Notes: generated from the sequence alone by a model not told the origin. Counted from the first letter of the stretch, positions 34,635-48,944 are shown. The stretch is 64,000 nucleotides of DNA from Lineus longissimus (GCF_910592395.1 NC_088326.1:9863001-9927000), one strand, 5' to 3'. Program-made: numbers and translations.

Positions 34635-37600
34635 CATGGTGCCAATTTTGTTGGTCTCGCGATCACGAAACAACCTAAGTTCATTTTGAATTTATGGTTG
34701 TAGCGGTATTTTTATCACAGCATACATGTTGTATTGTATTTTCGCGTAATTATTATTCATGCGGGCGAGCTGTATCAAATGATATGATGCAACCAATTAA
34801 CGTTTTTGTGATCTAATTGTGTTCGTACACACTTGAGTCACGGCCAGTGTAGTCCGCTATTCAGCATGGCCACCACCACGGGTTGCTGTGGATGTTTGTT
34901 TTTTTAGAAACGGAGTCGTATACTTTGACAGCGATATACATGTATTCCCACATTTATAGAAAAACATACTTGGGGTCCTGTGATAGCTAGAGCGTTGAAT
35001 TCCAGGATCTGATGAATGATGATTGAACAACCGATTTGTGAAAGTTACAATTACTTTTTATTTTATTTTTCGTTGACCTCAAAATCACAATCACATTTGC
35101 AAATTTAACAAACAGTTATCTTTGCTCTGGTACACCCAATATATACACATCACGAGCCACCCTAGCCAGACGTAATCTGACTACTGTACATCTACTAAAC
35201 ATTACATAAGAATATAGTCTATGTTAAGGTGAAATGCGCTCTTGAATATTTACATTATACATGTATTTCTTAAATGTATTATACGTATTTATTGGAAATA
35301 GCATTTGTTACTGCCTTGAATTACTGTACAATGCATTTATTATGGTAGACTGTTCTTGCTACGTCATTTGGGGAGTTCAGTTATCCAAATATTAAACAAG
35401 TATGTCCCATCCCAACCTTTATAAGGAAGTCTTGGAGGTGAGTAAGTGACTCATGGCGATCTCGGAGCCTTCTTTGTCAAGATAGCAACACAAAGTGTCC
35501 CGCAGTAATCTATGTCTCAGCACAAAGGTCCGACACAAAACCTTTTCAAAAATTCCACTACGGCTTTGATATTTCCTATAAACGTACCCAATTGAAAATT
35601 ACGTAACGTCGCCAAAAGGGGTCACCCCTACCTCGCAGTACATCACGTACATCGAAACTAGTCACGCTAGTAATGCACGCTAGTAAGGCATCGATGAATC
35701 CAACACAAGCCTTGCCCTTCTGTACATACCAGTCTGAAGACTCGGCACAGGCTGCGTTATTTCTGTTTTGCTGTTTGTTTATTCACTATATCTCAGAGGT
35801 TTTTTTTCATACTCTACGTGTAGACCCCGCCATTCTTATGGAAACATAGAAGGAAGCATCAGTGAGTTTGAAGGACAGCCTTAACTCATTTGAGATTTAA
35901 TTCGAAAAAAATCATTTATTACTTTATTTATTACTTTTGGTAAATTTTCAGAAAATTATTGTACAATTATAACAATATCGTGACGATATCGTGACGATTT
36001 TGTCTTACACAATTTTCAACTACTGTATTACATTTGGTTACAAAACTACCTAGTACTTACATGTACATTATACTACAGGTATGACAAGACACTAAGCAAT
36101 GAATTTATCAATATCATATTTACAAATCCCTGAAGAGTATTAAATATACGGTCCCCATATTCACAAATTCAAAAATAATCTGTTTGATTCTAGCAAACAT
36201 CAGCAACACTATGCTCAGCAAACGCTGGATGATACTCGTGAAAATGCTGCGCCCTGTTCCATTTTGCGTTCTTCCTGTCTTTGACTGCACGAGTCAATTT
36301 CTAAGGGTACAACCGGGTGTTCGAAATCCTGGTCACTGGACACTGGGCACTGGAGAGGGTCATTTCTTTCAAAAAGCCTGTATCTACCCCATATTTGATT
36401 ACTTTGATCAGGGGGCATAGATTTTTTTATTAAGTGCCCAACGAAAGGCGTATGGATAGGTCATCACCACACGTGGAACAGGCCCGTGATGCTGACGGCA
36501 CTTAACGCCCCGAGAAGGTCAAACTACTTTGCCCTAATAACACTCTATGACATAGTACGTGACTGGGTTTCCGATACCCGGGACAGCCTATTATATGATA
36601 GATAAGAAACGAAACGATGAATCAATTGATGTGATGGTATAGGTTATGGAGAATGCATGTCACAATGAGTATAAAGGGTTGATGAGGAATGGTACATGCG
36701 CTTTTAAACGAAAAAAGGCCAAAAGGGGTTATGGTCAGAATACACTACGATGGGTGATGATTTTCGGATGATGGTGTGTTGAAAAATGATAAAATGTCGA
36801 CGTTGGCTATGGTAAATGTATGGGGATTTCTGTAAAATAGAAAATTGATGGTCGTGGCAACTGTATCAACATGGCCGGACCAATTGTAATTATTCTTAGA
36901 GTGGAAGGATGGAAAATTAGACTAGGGATTAACTTTATCTATGAAAAGCCATGAATGTTCTATCTCTCGGGATAGAGTGTCGCACTCTCGCTACGCAAGA
37001 ATGGGGATTAGGATGAATGATGTGTGGAAATGGTTTTGGTCGTGTTGATAATGAGATAGATATGAGTGACATGATTGAATGAGAAATAACACTAGAGCAT
37101 AATCCTTGGTTATCGGATATCCCGAGGCAGACATCCATTCGTATACAGGGTGTCGGTGAAAGAGTGATGTTGGTTTGGTGAGATAGTTATATCTGCCTCC
37201 CCCAATGACACCGTGTATTCAAGACAATGGTGCTCAGTGATGCGTGATTACAAAAATGAGACTAGTGTGCTAAATGAAAGGCAGGTCAGTTGACACACTC
37301 ATTAAGACTGTCATCATTCTCTGCTCATATGTTACTCTACTTACGTATGGGGGGGGGGGGGGGGTTATTGTCAGTACACGTTGATATTTCAAAGTGGTTT
37401 GCCTCCTTAGCCTTGACGATCGAGCAACCAGTATAGGAAAACGAGTCTTCGATATAACACCAACCAACTGGAGACGGAAATGCTGGGCTAGCATAAACCA
37501 GAGCATTACGCATCTCATCACTCGATTCTTTTAAAGCAAGTTTAAGTCTTTGCCTCATTGTGATTAATTTTCCCACTCTACATGGAGTACATGTGGCATG

Positions 37601-40600
37601 AGGGTGTTTATATGGTTTAGTGAAATGTACGCACCTGAAACTAACGTTGTAGGAAATGAGTCGAACGAAAAAAACCTGCGTCCGGAAAACAGCAATTTAC
37701 CGACCTTAGTAGAACTTGGCCGGAGGCTATTACCCTACTGGTCGATATTATTCCGAGCATTGTTCGCATAAACACGCAATAATTTTCGCACCCCAAAAAA
37801 CCCGGATATCTCAAAACGTATCAGTGAAGCACGTAAACAGACTTGCCACTGCCTGCGAGTGAAAAGTCGTGTTCTTCGCCAATTTATGACCATGAATAAA
37901 ACTTGTTTGGGGTTTTGACAGCAAATTTCCGTTCGGCACTCCATGGAATATGAAATAGCCTATTTCGTTGTAGGTGGGGAGTTTATTCACTGAGGAGCAA
38001 CGCTTTATGGCGATTTTAGCTTGGATTGTTATCGCCAATGGGGTTTGTGATGTCGCACAATACAATGTCATTTTAAGCATTTCGGCTGGGTATAACCCTG
38101 GTCGAAAATTGTGATTAGATTCTTAGTTAACCATTTGATGCATACGCCCTAAATGTGTCAGGCTTCTCCCAGAAGTTCTCGAACGCATAAGTGATTTCGT
38201 TCATTTTAAAAACAATTTTGTAAAAAACCAGAACGCCTCTGCCCAAAGACCTGATGTTGATAGTCGATTTGTTACCTTTTATAGTTAAACTACTTTACTA
38301 CAGATGGCTCTCCTTGTTGATCAGGGTTTGCCCCACACATATGTGAGGCATATGCATTACAGGGGTGTGAATTTGACGGAAATCGCATGCATGAAAGGGT
38401 TTCACGATCTTAACTAAGAATCCTACCAGAATATTGTAACCAATGCATATGTACATGAAACTTATACTAATCTTATAATTATTTGTTTACTTGGGAAACA
38501 ATGAAAGATAGCTTATCAAACTTATCGACCTGGACAACCATGAAGAGCTGACAGCTTCGCAAACTGGTTATAAAAGGCAAAGCCTCGATGATGCATTGAC
38601 TGTGTACATGGCCCATAAAACATCCAGTATCGCCTGAGACTATAAAGGGTGTATGCGACTCCCCGTTCTCGAAACAAGACCGGTGTTCTCGAAACAAGAC
38701 CGGTGTTCTCGAATTAGTTGAACACGCGAGAACGCGTTCATGAACCGTTCCCGTTCCCGAATCCCGTACCACTTCGTCTGCTGGCCTGGTGCAGCGAGAA
38801 CGAACCAAGAACCAAGATGGCGAACAACGACAGTTCGTCTGCTTTTTACGTTTATTTTTTGTGCGATTTCAAAGAGAAAATAATATCTTGAAGAGCTTTG
38901 ACCCGCTCTACAACAAAAACTTGTAAATCTGCACTTGTACGAATTAAATTTTTAACATAATCGACGAGACGTAATTCAAAAAATCGATTTTATTGCGCCT
39001 TGTTTGTTGACGAAAATAACTTGCCGGTCGGGTTTTCCCGTGGTTCGAGTAGGGTAGCTATGACAACATCATTACCCAATCGAGACACGGGAACCCGTTC
39101 GCCTGTTCTCGGTTCGTTCCGGAAAATGTGGACTTATGCCAGTGCACATTATACGGGATTGTCCCTCATTAAAAGAAAACAGGCGAAGACAAGAAAAGAG
39201 TGAAAGCCACTTAAGATGCAAATTGACCACCAAGGTTTTTGCATCTTATCGAGATCTGAAATTCCTCGGCTGCGTTTAAAGGGTGTATAAGATCATGATG
39301 TTCAGCCTGCTTATGAAGAAGCTGATGGGAACCGCCGAAGACCTGTAGCTAACAGTTAGAATCCCACATATTACAAACGTGGATTTTTAGATGAAGGGCT
39401 ATATGGTGATGAGTTCTGGCGTAAAATGCACATAACGTACAAACAAATTGGGGCAAGTACTTCTCAAACATTTATAGACAACAAAATCACTTGCGGTTAA
39501 AACTGGGGAATGTTTAACACAAACCAAGATATATTATGTACAATTAAGCAGTTTCAGCCGAAAAAGTAGGCTTCACAAGGTTTTACCTCAAACAGTGTTT
39601 ACTTTCCAACTCGGATGAAACGCAAGGTAGATTTTTCGTTGCAGCAAATAGACTCGAAAGAGGTAGAGTTCATACTTTAGGATCACCCGAAGCCCATGCA
39701 TACACCAATATTAGAACTGTATAACCTTAGCACGCGAACTACCATCCAGACGGCCTAACGAAGTGAATAGATCGGTCATGACCGCCATTTTGAAAAAGGG
39801 TATGCGTATACACGTTTCGATATTCAAACGGAAAGGGAACACTCTGTTTGGTCGAGAGAAGTTCAAAATATAGTTGGTATGACTACTGACCAACACTGTT
39901 CGTCTTGTCATCTTCCAAGCAATTTCATTATGTACATCTTATATCTATCTAACCTTTGGCATCGTACTCAGGTCGAAAATTCAGCTAAACCTATTATAAG
40001 ATGCATACAGGATGGCTGCAAGGGACAACTCGGTTATAAGATATTTTGTTTTTTTATACAAAAATGGCTTCCAGCAGGACCGCAAAGTCGATCACCAAAC
40101 GGGATCATTGAAAAATCGTTGAACTGCAATAAACAACGCATTAGAACGGGTCGTAACCATAGGTTTCCCTGAAATTCACAAGCCATGTGCAAAACACTGG
40201 TGAAAATCATTATTAAAAATCAGCATTGATGTGATACTACAAGTGGTGGCGCATGGTGTCAAGCAGGGGAACTATCCTCCTGGTCCGGTAACTCCCACAC
40301 TCAAGTTGTCCCTTTAAGATTTTAGCTAAGAATGTTACAAGATTCGTGTTGAGGGTGTATGTTCATTATGCGACAGAACTACGTTAACTATTCGTTAAAA
40401 TATACTTAAAATCCTGAGGGTTTTAAGTATGGTATCTGGGGTTGTTTCGAACTTAGAATGATTAAATCAATGCCAATCGATTGATAATCAAGAGTATATC
40501 CTGTCAATGGCACCCCGACTGCCATACTAAGGTCATCAAACGTATACAATAACCCATATTGACAATTTCGGTCACATTTTTGGTCTTCTTACAATTTTTT

Positions 40601-41810
40601 AGCTCTCATTTTTCTTCGATCTTCAATTTCAATACACTTTCCTCAATACCTCCATGATCGAATCAACAAAACTTTTACAGCAGCATATACAAGTAGTAAA
40701 TCACTTAAACAAATTTAACAACAATTTATCTATCATAAAGCCCCACACATTATCACTCCACGCTGCGTACAATGCATACATCAGTTGTTCGTGGCAGCCA
40801 AGAATGTAAACAACAGAGGTATTGAGCGTGATACGCACAAGTGGATATATGCCTTTTATCCGATCTTATTACTCCCGTGTGTGTGTTGTATCCAATATGG
40901 CCATATCCAACCAAGAAATCAATCCACATATTGTATTTCTACGTAACAATAATCACACCATTTCGACAACACATGCTTAGTTTTGTGTATCCGTTCACCT
41001 TTAAATTTATCCTCGTGAGAGAACTATCCAAAGACAACACTGGAGATGCTTCTAGTCCTGCCTTGGGTTAGGTTACCATAGTAATTAATGCGACGGGTAC
41101 CCTTTTACTGGCCTGATCAGTATCACATGGGGGAAAGCGCAAGACCCTGACTTAGCTTCAAACTGTTAACAGGCAGCTTAATTAGGTGAAGGTTAATCCT
41201 ATATATCCAGAATATGTACATCATGTTTATTTGCCAATCCCATTTTATTTGGCTTATCTTCCCCAAATGAATGCTGTTTCGTTGGAATCAATGTTATCAA
41301 GATTTACCATGGTAATCCTTTGACAAGACTGTGAAATAATGGGAATATCGGTCTAGCTGTGAGCAGGCTTTGTTTAAAGACAACAGACAGTGCATTTGGC
41401 TTGACCTATATTCTTTTAACCACGAGGTGGGGCAAAAAAACGCAATGAACAAGCGCGACGGCCACCATCAGGTACGTCATTAGCTAAATTCGTACTTAAT
41501 CCTGATCAACGATTGTAAATCTACTATTCCTGCAAATTCGTAAGATAAAAATATATGACTGCTCTAGCTAGCTTAAGGACGTTAGATCCGAATTTTTTTC
41601 CTGCAAATCCGATCGAATACAAAAATATGACAGGACAAGAAAATGTGCATGAAAGTATTCATGCGCTGCAAAGGATTTCCGGTCTGGTGTTCCTGTTTGT
41701 TAGATGCAATTTCTGTTCATTCGAGAATATTTCCGCTCTACCATAGGCTTAGGCCTTTTTCATAAGGTGTCTAGCATTATGTGTGCTGCCCTATGGCGAA
41801 ACGGTTCCTG
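34635..41810. other. Long intergenic region without recognised genes
   Basis: About 7 kb of AT-rich DNA with no exon showing domain motifs and matched splice sites. Minor features are a poly-G tract (about 37349-37364), a 22-bp direct duplication (about 38668-38711, containing AACAAGACCGGTGTTCTCG) and a dispersed repeat copy at 40231-40318. Unannotated non-coding RNAs or distal enhancers cannot be excluded. Confidence 0.4.
40231..40318 (+). repeat. Dispersed repeat, copy 2
   Basis: Second copy of the 26227-26311 fragment. The boundaries are gradual, so the element is old or truncated in both places. Confidence 0.6.
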
Positions 41811-43037
41811 TCAAACCCACGATTGAGGCGTGTGTGACGTCAGAGAGCGACTCATGCGCGTCTCAGTGTTGCGGCGGAACTTGTAACTAAACACCATCTT
41901 CATTTCTTTACGGAAGTAGGCGCCGGTGATGCTGTAGAGGAAGAAATTGATGCAGTAGTTGATGTAGAAGATCGCTTTCACAAGATGCAGGATGCCCACT
42001 AACGAGTCATAGTCGACAGGCTCCACCGTACTGTCATTGAAGGTGTTATACTTGCAGTAGTTGTTGTAGCACCAGAACACGAAATAAGGAAGATTAAGCA
42101 GAATAAAACAGGTGGAAATGGATAATAAAATCACCGTGAATTCGATGCGGATTTTGTTCTCCTGTTTGAGAAATCCGTTAAGCTTTTGTTGGCGTTTTCT
42201 CAAGAATAGTTTCCGTACAATAAGCGTGTTAAGGCTTAGCACCACGAGAAAAGGAATGAGGGTAATGGATAAACCAAAGGATGCGTCCAAGCAGAATGAG
42301 AGGAAGCTATATTCAGGTTTCTCAGTACAGCGATAGATGCCTTGTTCCTTGTTTATAAGGCGCACTTCACTTAAGGCAGGTTTGTAAATAGGGAGCGCCA
42401 TCGCGGTCAAAACAAGACCTAATATTATCCTCCTCGCGCTTGCCTTTGTACATAACTTTCGCCTCTTTAGCGGATGACATACGCCGATATATCGCTCGAA
42501 TGTGAAAATCACTAGCAGCCACACAGACAGGAACCGGAAAACGTATGACAGATACAAAAACACGTGACACACCCCTGTGACGTCAGTAAACGGTATCTCC
42601 AAATGCCCAGGTAGCAGACGTAATCCTTTTCGAATCCATTCGAAGAGAACATACACGACTAGTACCAATAAATCCGCGGTAGATAGCGCTGCTAGGTAAT
42701 AACTCGCACTTTGTTTCCGCATGCCCTTAGAGGTGAACACATTGAGGGATATAGAGTTACCAATGAGGCCAATGACGATGATGATCGGGGTGACGTAGGC
42801 GTAAAACTGTTCGCCGATGTCCGCTATGAGTGGTCTGTGGGTCTCTGGCAGCGTGCAGTTCGAGTTCGATGCATTTGCGTTCATTAAGTAGATGCCCACG
42901 AGTTCCCCGATCTGGCATCTTTCTTCCGATGTAGGCGTCTTAGACCCCTGAAACGACATATGAAATAAAGTTTGTTTAGTAAAAAAAACTACAAATTTCT
43001 GGCAACTCAGTAGGGCGATTGTGATGCCATCCGCCAT
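41811..43037 (-). CDS. Rhodopsin-class GPCR, peptide-receptor-like
   Basis: A 408-codon frame with seven hydrophobic segments (about 80-103, 113-133, 156-180, 203-222, 246-275, 300-322, 346-370). Conserved positions are GN in TM1 (N94), LSTAD in TM2 (D122), ERY at the end of TM3 (181-183), a disulfide pair C157/C237, P262 in TM5, P317 in TM6 and NFFLY (364-368) in place of NPxxY. Sequons NAS and NCT precede TM1. The loop and TM7 style (INYCINFFLYS, then a short basic tail) resembles invertebrate neuropeptide receptors such as FMRFamide-type; the ligand is unknown. The first 30 codons are doubtful: TTTCAG at about 42948-42953 could be a splice acceptor with the true N-terminal exon elsewhere, beginning at about 42947. 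Confidence 0.9.
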   Translation of the reverse strand: MADGITIALLSCQKFVVFFTKQTLFHMSFQGSKTPTSEERCQIGELVGIYLMNANASNSNCTLPETHRPLIADIGEQFYAYVTPIIIVIGLIGNSISLNVFTSKGMRKQSASYYLAALSTADLLVLVVYVLFEWIRKGLRLLPGHLEIPFTDVTGVCHVFLYLSYVFRFLSVWLLVIFTFERYIGVCHPLKRRKLCTKASARRIILGLVLTAMALPIYKPALSEVRLINKEQGIYRCTEKPEYSFLSFCLDASFGLSITLIPFLVVLSLNTLIVRKLFLRKRQQKLNGFLKQENKIRIEFTVILLSISTCFILLNLPYFVFWCYNNYCKYNTFNDSTVEPVDYDSLVGILHLVKAIFYINYCINFFLYSITGAYFRKEMKMVFSYKFRRNTETRMSRSLTSHTPQSWV

Positions 43038-43039
43038 CT

Positions 43040-43905
43040 CTAGTCAGCTGAGTGGTACTACTGCGAAGTCCCCGCAAGCTACGTTGAATGGTTTATAATG
43101 TAGTTATAATGGCAACTATAACTCACTTAGACCGTCAGTTCTTAAAGGTAATCAAGGATGTCACAAGAGTAGTGGTTTGGATAACACCTGGGGCAGATGT
43201 TGTTAGTTTGGTCTGCAAGCACATTTGTTCGTGGCACCGTGTTAATCTTGACGTCTACGTCAAATCATAATCATTTGTTTTGACGATCCGAGCTTCTGAT
43301 CGATACAGCACTAGACGAACAAGTTTGCCAAATTTGCCAAAGCCCTTGACATGTGTTTGACCCAATTAAATGTAGGTTACTTTCTTACGATGTAGGTTTC
43401 TTTTGGATACGGTTTTATTCAATATGCGTGTCAGGTTTCAGTCAAAAACAGTTACATGACTTGTATTTTCAAATACGCATTGTTTTTGAGTGAGTGCTGT
43501 TCTGGAGAAAATGGTTGATCCGACAAAATTGGAGCATTACAACTTTCTTTGCTATACACCACCCGTTGCACAGCAAAAAAATAATTGGCGGCAAAATTAT
43601 ACGTCTGATCATGAGAGTTTAATCTGTGACAAATGACATCAGACATTCCAAATTATACCAGCTCTAGGGCAGACGTGTCATAAAACATATAAAACTTAAT
43701 GCATATTGCGCAATAACTAATGCAGGCAGCGATATCAAACAAATGGATGGCCATTAATTTCAGCTAATATGGCGAAAGGGGAAGGTTTGATAAATTTGGA
43801 AATTATTCAAAACTAGAAGAAGGAAAAATAGGTTTGTGTTACTTCTTATGACAATAATGATAATCATAGCAATTTTCATGAACGATTTTAGTTATAAAGT
43901 AGAAC
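43040..43905. other. Upstream of GPCR 1, non-coding
   Basis: This region should contain the promoter, or first intron, of the minus-strand GPCR. No convincing core promoter or exon could be assigned. Confidence 0.35.
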
Positions 43906-44074
43906 CTCTCTATAAAGGATACTCTTTGGACTGACACGTGTTGTCCATAATAGAGTGGTGTCATGATTAGCGAGGTTAAATTGAATTGAAACAACAAATT
44001 TTGACCAAAACTAGTGCCCTGAACAGATAGGTTGTCCTTTATAGAGATGCGTTCGCTAAGGGAGGTTCCACTTT
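43906..44074. mobile_element. 169-bp MITE with AAAGTAGAACCTC termini
   Basis: The left end AAAGTAGAACCTCTCTATAAA and the reverse complement of the right end (AAAGTGGAACCTCCCTTAGC) are inverted repeats. The interior repeats CTATAAAGGA-type phrases. Related to the truncated element at 22761. The GAACCTC core recalls pogo/Tigger-type elements, though assignment is tentative. Confidence 0.7.
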
Positions 44075-44079
44075 GATAA

Positions 44080-45867
44080 ATAAACACGGAGAAACAATTA
44101 AGGAGAAGCACACAGTGTCCAATACGGCCTGACCTATGGAGGATAAGCTAGCGCTGATCTAATTATTTGGAGAGATTATCTGTCTTGCACAAACTTCAAA
44201 GCCTCACCTCTGAATATGGATCGCTGGTTCGACCTGACCTGACCTCGACAGCTTCTGCCTGTGGCAATTTGGTTGATCGATATATCAATCAATCGCCAAT
44301 GGAGTTATCTTGACCAAATGAATAAATTGGGTCTTGTTTTGCAGCTAGATCTGTCGACGGTTGGCCAATGTGTATTCAATTATGCTGACGCGTCCCAAGA
44401 ATGCCAATGATGATACTTCATGTATTAGGCATCTCGATCGGGAACAATAAGTGCTAGTTGGCTAACAAGGCATTTTCTCTTCAAATGCTTTTAACATGAT
44501 ATCGTTCCAGCCTTCTCGTTGTGACTGTGTCCTGAAACGTCCAGTTACCAGAAATTTGAACCAAGACACTACCCGCGCAGCACCGTGATTATAGAATTTT
44601 TTTCCAAGTGTTTTCGTCAGCACAGAGCCACTTTGAGCTCACCAATGTCTTCTTTTGAACTTACAGGAAACAGAACATAGGAACCGCCAGCAAAAGTAGA
44701 CTCTCGAAGCACATCATTGCTAGAAAACAACATTTAATGAACTGAATATAAGCCGGCTCTTTAGCGAAAAACAGGCATACTATTTCGCCATTTACAGCAT
44801 TCTACTCAATCGTGTAGCAGTGCTTAGGACAACGATTTAAAGGGGCCTTTTCCAGCTTCCTGTGACATTGCTGTCGATTGCTGATCATTTATATCCCTAT
44901 ATATTCAATTAAAAACTAAAGTAGTAACGACTCTAATTTCAATGTTGTCATTTTCTTTTATGGAGATGTGTACACTTAGTGGTGGTGGTGGTGGTAACAT
45001 AATCATGGTGGCGGCGGTGGAAGTGGGCGGGGGGGGGTTGCAAGGTGAGCCTGCTCTTCATCCGCAGGACTATTACATGACGTTCACGTCCGTCTACGTA
45101 AGTGTAATGCTATGGTGTTTACTCGGACTTACATTCATGTCTTTGGAAATTCACGACTGTCAGGTTTGATGTGAACATTAGAAGGAATACAACCAAAGTC
45201 GCCGCAAAAAAGGCAACAATGTTCACAAAGAGCCTCGTACCAATGTGCCAAATGGTTCAGCTAAAGCTTGAATTGATAAACGTGATAATGTGAAATAATA
45301 CATGGAACGAGGATGATCCTCAAGTGTGCAACATCCATCAGCGCATGAGTGGCAATGAAAGAGAAAACCAGACGATACCATGACTAGGTAATCGAGAAAT
45401 TCTCGCGTATGGTTTCGTATGATCGGAGAAGGGTCTCGCCTATGCATTTAAATTACTCGTAATGCCTAGGATTTGGGTAAGCGTTTATAGGATTGATACA
45501 AATTCCTCTCGTGGCTTCCAATTTTCCACCAGACTTGGCAAATAGGCCCAACGATATTGCTTTGCAAACGAAATAACGAGATATCTTGAGATGTGTGTTG
45601 GTGGAACGTACGGCATATTGATGGTTCTCAAAGACATGCGACTGATGGCCCTATAATAGGTCAAGTAGAGGTTGTCTGGTGATCACGATCTGATAACTAT
45701 CTGATAACCAGTGATTTGGTTTTCATATTGCCAATGATGGCATTTCTACCTATTACGTTAGGGTCAGCTGATTGCTCTGATCTTTACGAGAGGAATGCGA
45801 CAGTTCCCAGACCAAGAATGCGACAGTTCTCAGACCAATGTCAATGATCTAAGTGATAAAAACTAGG
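44080..45867. other. Intergenic with low-complexity tract
   Basis: Contains a GGTGGTGGT and poly-G tract near 44980-45040 that creates a glycine-rich frame by chance. No gene recognised. Confidence 0.4.
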
Positions 45868-46037
45868 CCGGTGTGGCGGGGATAGTAGTCCTAGGGCTGA
45901 TAGTCCGTGTAACAATAGCCCGCATTGCTAAATGTTTTGGTTAGGGTTAGCGGCACAATAGATCATGCTGCTTAATTGGTCAAATACAATGCTACCGGAC
46001 TATGACTCCAGGGGGACTATATCCGCTGTCACACCGG
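45868..46037. mobile_element. 170-bp MITE, copy 2
   Basis: Near-identical partner of 34465-34634 in the same orientation, with the CCGGTGTGG...CACACCGG ends intact. Confidence 0.9.
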
Positions 46038-46039
46038 AA

Positions 46040-48940
46040 AACAACCTTCATGCTTCGTTCATTCGCTCAGTTGAGCTAGAAAAAAGGGTTTTCAGCTACT
46101 TTCAGCACGTGCTTTTCAGCTTACCTAAACAACGTGAAACGAATTGCAACACATGGTTTCATGATTGTTCAAAAACAAAGGAGTTCATTTGATGATATAC
46201 CCAAGAATAAAAAAAGTCATCCTTAATTCTTGATACAGCAAAAATAAATATTTAGGATTATTTGTTCAATCACGTGACGTGTCTTCAGGTCAATTGGGGT
46301 AAACGGAAAAGTCAATGTCTAATGCGCATGGCTGATGATATTTTACAAGGGGGGGGGGGGGTCTCCCTTCCGTCGGTAATCGAGGATACGATTCCACAGC
46401 CTAGGATGTTCCATCACTCATTGACAAAATCTGTCTGACGATTATCTAGAAATCACCAAATGTTGCGAGTGTCATTTATCTGAAACTGCTTATAGTATTG
46501 ATTATTTTCCAATACACGAACGATGACATGTAAGGTAGAAGTGGCGATCACGATGTTATAGCTGGCGGATATAAACATGTACAAGCAGTGATTGGATTTT
46601 CATATTGCCAATGATAGCAAATTGGTATCGGGTTATACGGCCGGCTGATTTTTCAAATTTACGGAAGGGAAACGACAGTTATTCGATGAGTAACATGACC
46701 AAAAAACAAACTTTGGTGCCTCGTTCGTTTCCTAACTTATATGAATTCGGCTATAAAGAGATGTTAGGCTAACTATAACGAGTGGTCTTCATCATCTCAC
46801 TTGAATAGGTTTCATCTGAGCCACATTAAAACAGGTCGTTTATGATTTCATTGGATAACACTGTCTTGTTATATTATGCACCATTGAACACACGACCATA
46901 TATGAAAGTTCGATTTATTACATCGAAGATCAAACTGAGCTAGAACATACACCGTCCACTAGTTAGTACAGCAAAATCAAGTCTACTTACCTTGCGATCA
47001 CAGTTTGAAGAGGATTCGATCAATCAATCAAATCGTTTTCAATTTATTTGTTTTCACCTGGAGGGGTATGTTAAATTGACTTATTGATCTGTTTGATATG
47101 CTGACTCTGATTTCAATATGATCTTGGATTGAAGATTATTGGGTCTTACGACGCTCAGTAATTATATCATGTCGAAGGTTTCTTTTAGGGTTTGGTTGGA
47201 ACAGTTTGGAATTAATCGCATTCAGATGGCTTCTCATAATAGATCGGTTGCTAATCATTTTTATCATGTCCATAATGGCAGTCAATGGTGGCAGGTACTA
47301 ACGTTCGTTGAAGGAAGATAGTCCGTTCATCCTTCATTGGCTCGTGTGTCTGATGTCGAATTACTGCTGCCACTACTACAACACAGGGTCCGATACTCTG
47401 TGGACTGGTTGGCAAATTTGTCTCTTCGATATGACCCCTTTGATATTGCATTAGATTTTCATTACAATTCAATCTTTCCGCCCATGAAGTTCAAGGTATA
47501 ATCCATTTGAGCCTGCCTGCGCCACAGGTATAGTGCTTGTATAAACAAATGCTGTGCCGACGCAATTTAGCCGTACCCTATATGAGGCCTATTTACCTGT
47601 ACATTTGTAATTGGCTGGCTTAATTGCGTCGAGACAGTATATCAACATCCAAGCGATGTTCTTGTGGGCATATACCGCTTAATTATTATACCGAGTCATG
47701 GTCAATGTGCATATCATTTATCTTTTATAGAGCTACGGTTAAGCCCTTCCTCGTATCTACAACTCTAACTAAGCTAATAGGATCATGCTATTGCATCGTC
47801 CTTCATCAGAACGTGCTTCTCTATGAAGTGCGTCTCACTGAATACTGGCGCTTGAGGTATCAAGAAAGATGACGAAACTGTCAAGATACTGATGTCACAG
47901 CCATCGTTGGTCCATTCGAGCAAATTAATTGATTCGCTGAAGGCAAGGCAAGAAGGCCCAGAGTTTGATACTTCCCTTGTCTTGAACTCGCCTTCTACGG
48001 CTTATATAAACTGGACGGGAATTTCCGAAAAAACCGGCACAGCGTTGACAGAAAACTAGGGCATTTCATAAGGACTGGGTTATTGAGATTTTGAAATTTC
48101 ATTCTGATGAATTGGTATGACTTGCTGGCAGGACATTAAAGACACAGCCATGAGCTCACAACCATCGGTCTATCACGCAAAATGCAAAATAGAGACGTAC
48201 CTCACCCATATAAAAACGTGTCAACGCAAAGAATATGGATCTGAATGAGACCATGCATCCTCTCAAATGAGACATGGTTGATGTGGTCTATTTTTGGTAT
48301 TTAAAGAAATTGACACATGCCTGACAGACTTCGTAGTAAGAACCAGAAGTATATCCTAGTTGTTTTAGCCTTTCCGTGTCGAAGATTCCGACTCCATTCA
48401 CACAAGATTCTTAGTTAAAATCGTTAGTTTCGCATAATACTTGTATTCATGTTCATACAGTATCATTAGATACTTAAAGGAATATCGGTTACGATCATGA
48501 ACATGTACAATCTACATGTAGTAATGTTCATTTAGTTACGATCTATATACTGTAGGAAGTGACTATTTGGCAAGCCCGGCTCATCAAACAGCGCCTTTTT
48601 TCTGCCCTAGATAGAGAGCCGAACTCATGCATATTCAGCCATCCAGGAGATCATTATCATTCGTGGCAACACGGTCAGCAACACTGGAGTTACAGTGAAA
48701 CGCCTTTAGAAATGCACACTAATGCATTTAACATGCTTATCAGTTAAATCACGTTTATGACTTTTTTTGTAAATCCATACAGTCATGTACATGTACATGC
48801 TTATTCATTGATTATTGACCAAAACCCGAGTTTAGTAACAGAAATTGAATCTAGAGCGGGGAGGCCATTGTTAAATATGCGCATATAAATTCGAATATGA
48901 CGTCACTGCTCTCTGATTGGCCAACATGTTGTAACCTCTC
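46040..48940. other. Intergenic, no gene recognised
   Basis: AT-rich with a poly-G tract at about 46349-46361. A single palindromic unit like those at 48957-49085 occurs at about 48565. No exon supported. Confidence 0.4.
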
Positions 48941-48944
48941 CGGC

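Noticed and set aside
38668-38711. CRISPR-like short direct repeats
   Set aside because: Only two adjacent 22-bp copies without spacers, in a eukaryotic genome; a simple tandem duplication.
44942-45169. Glycine-rich plus-strand frame
   Set aside because: Generated by GGT and poly-G low-complexity sequence.
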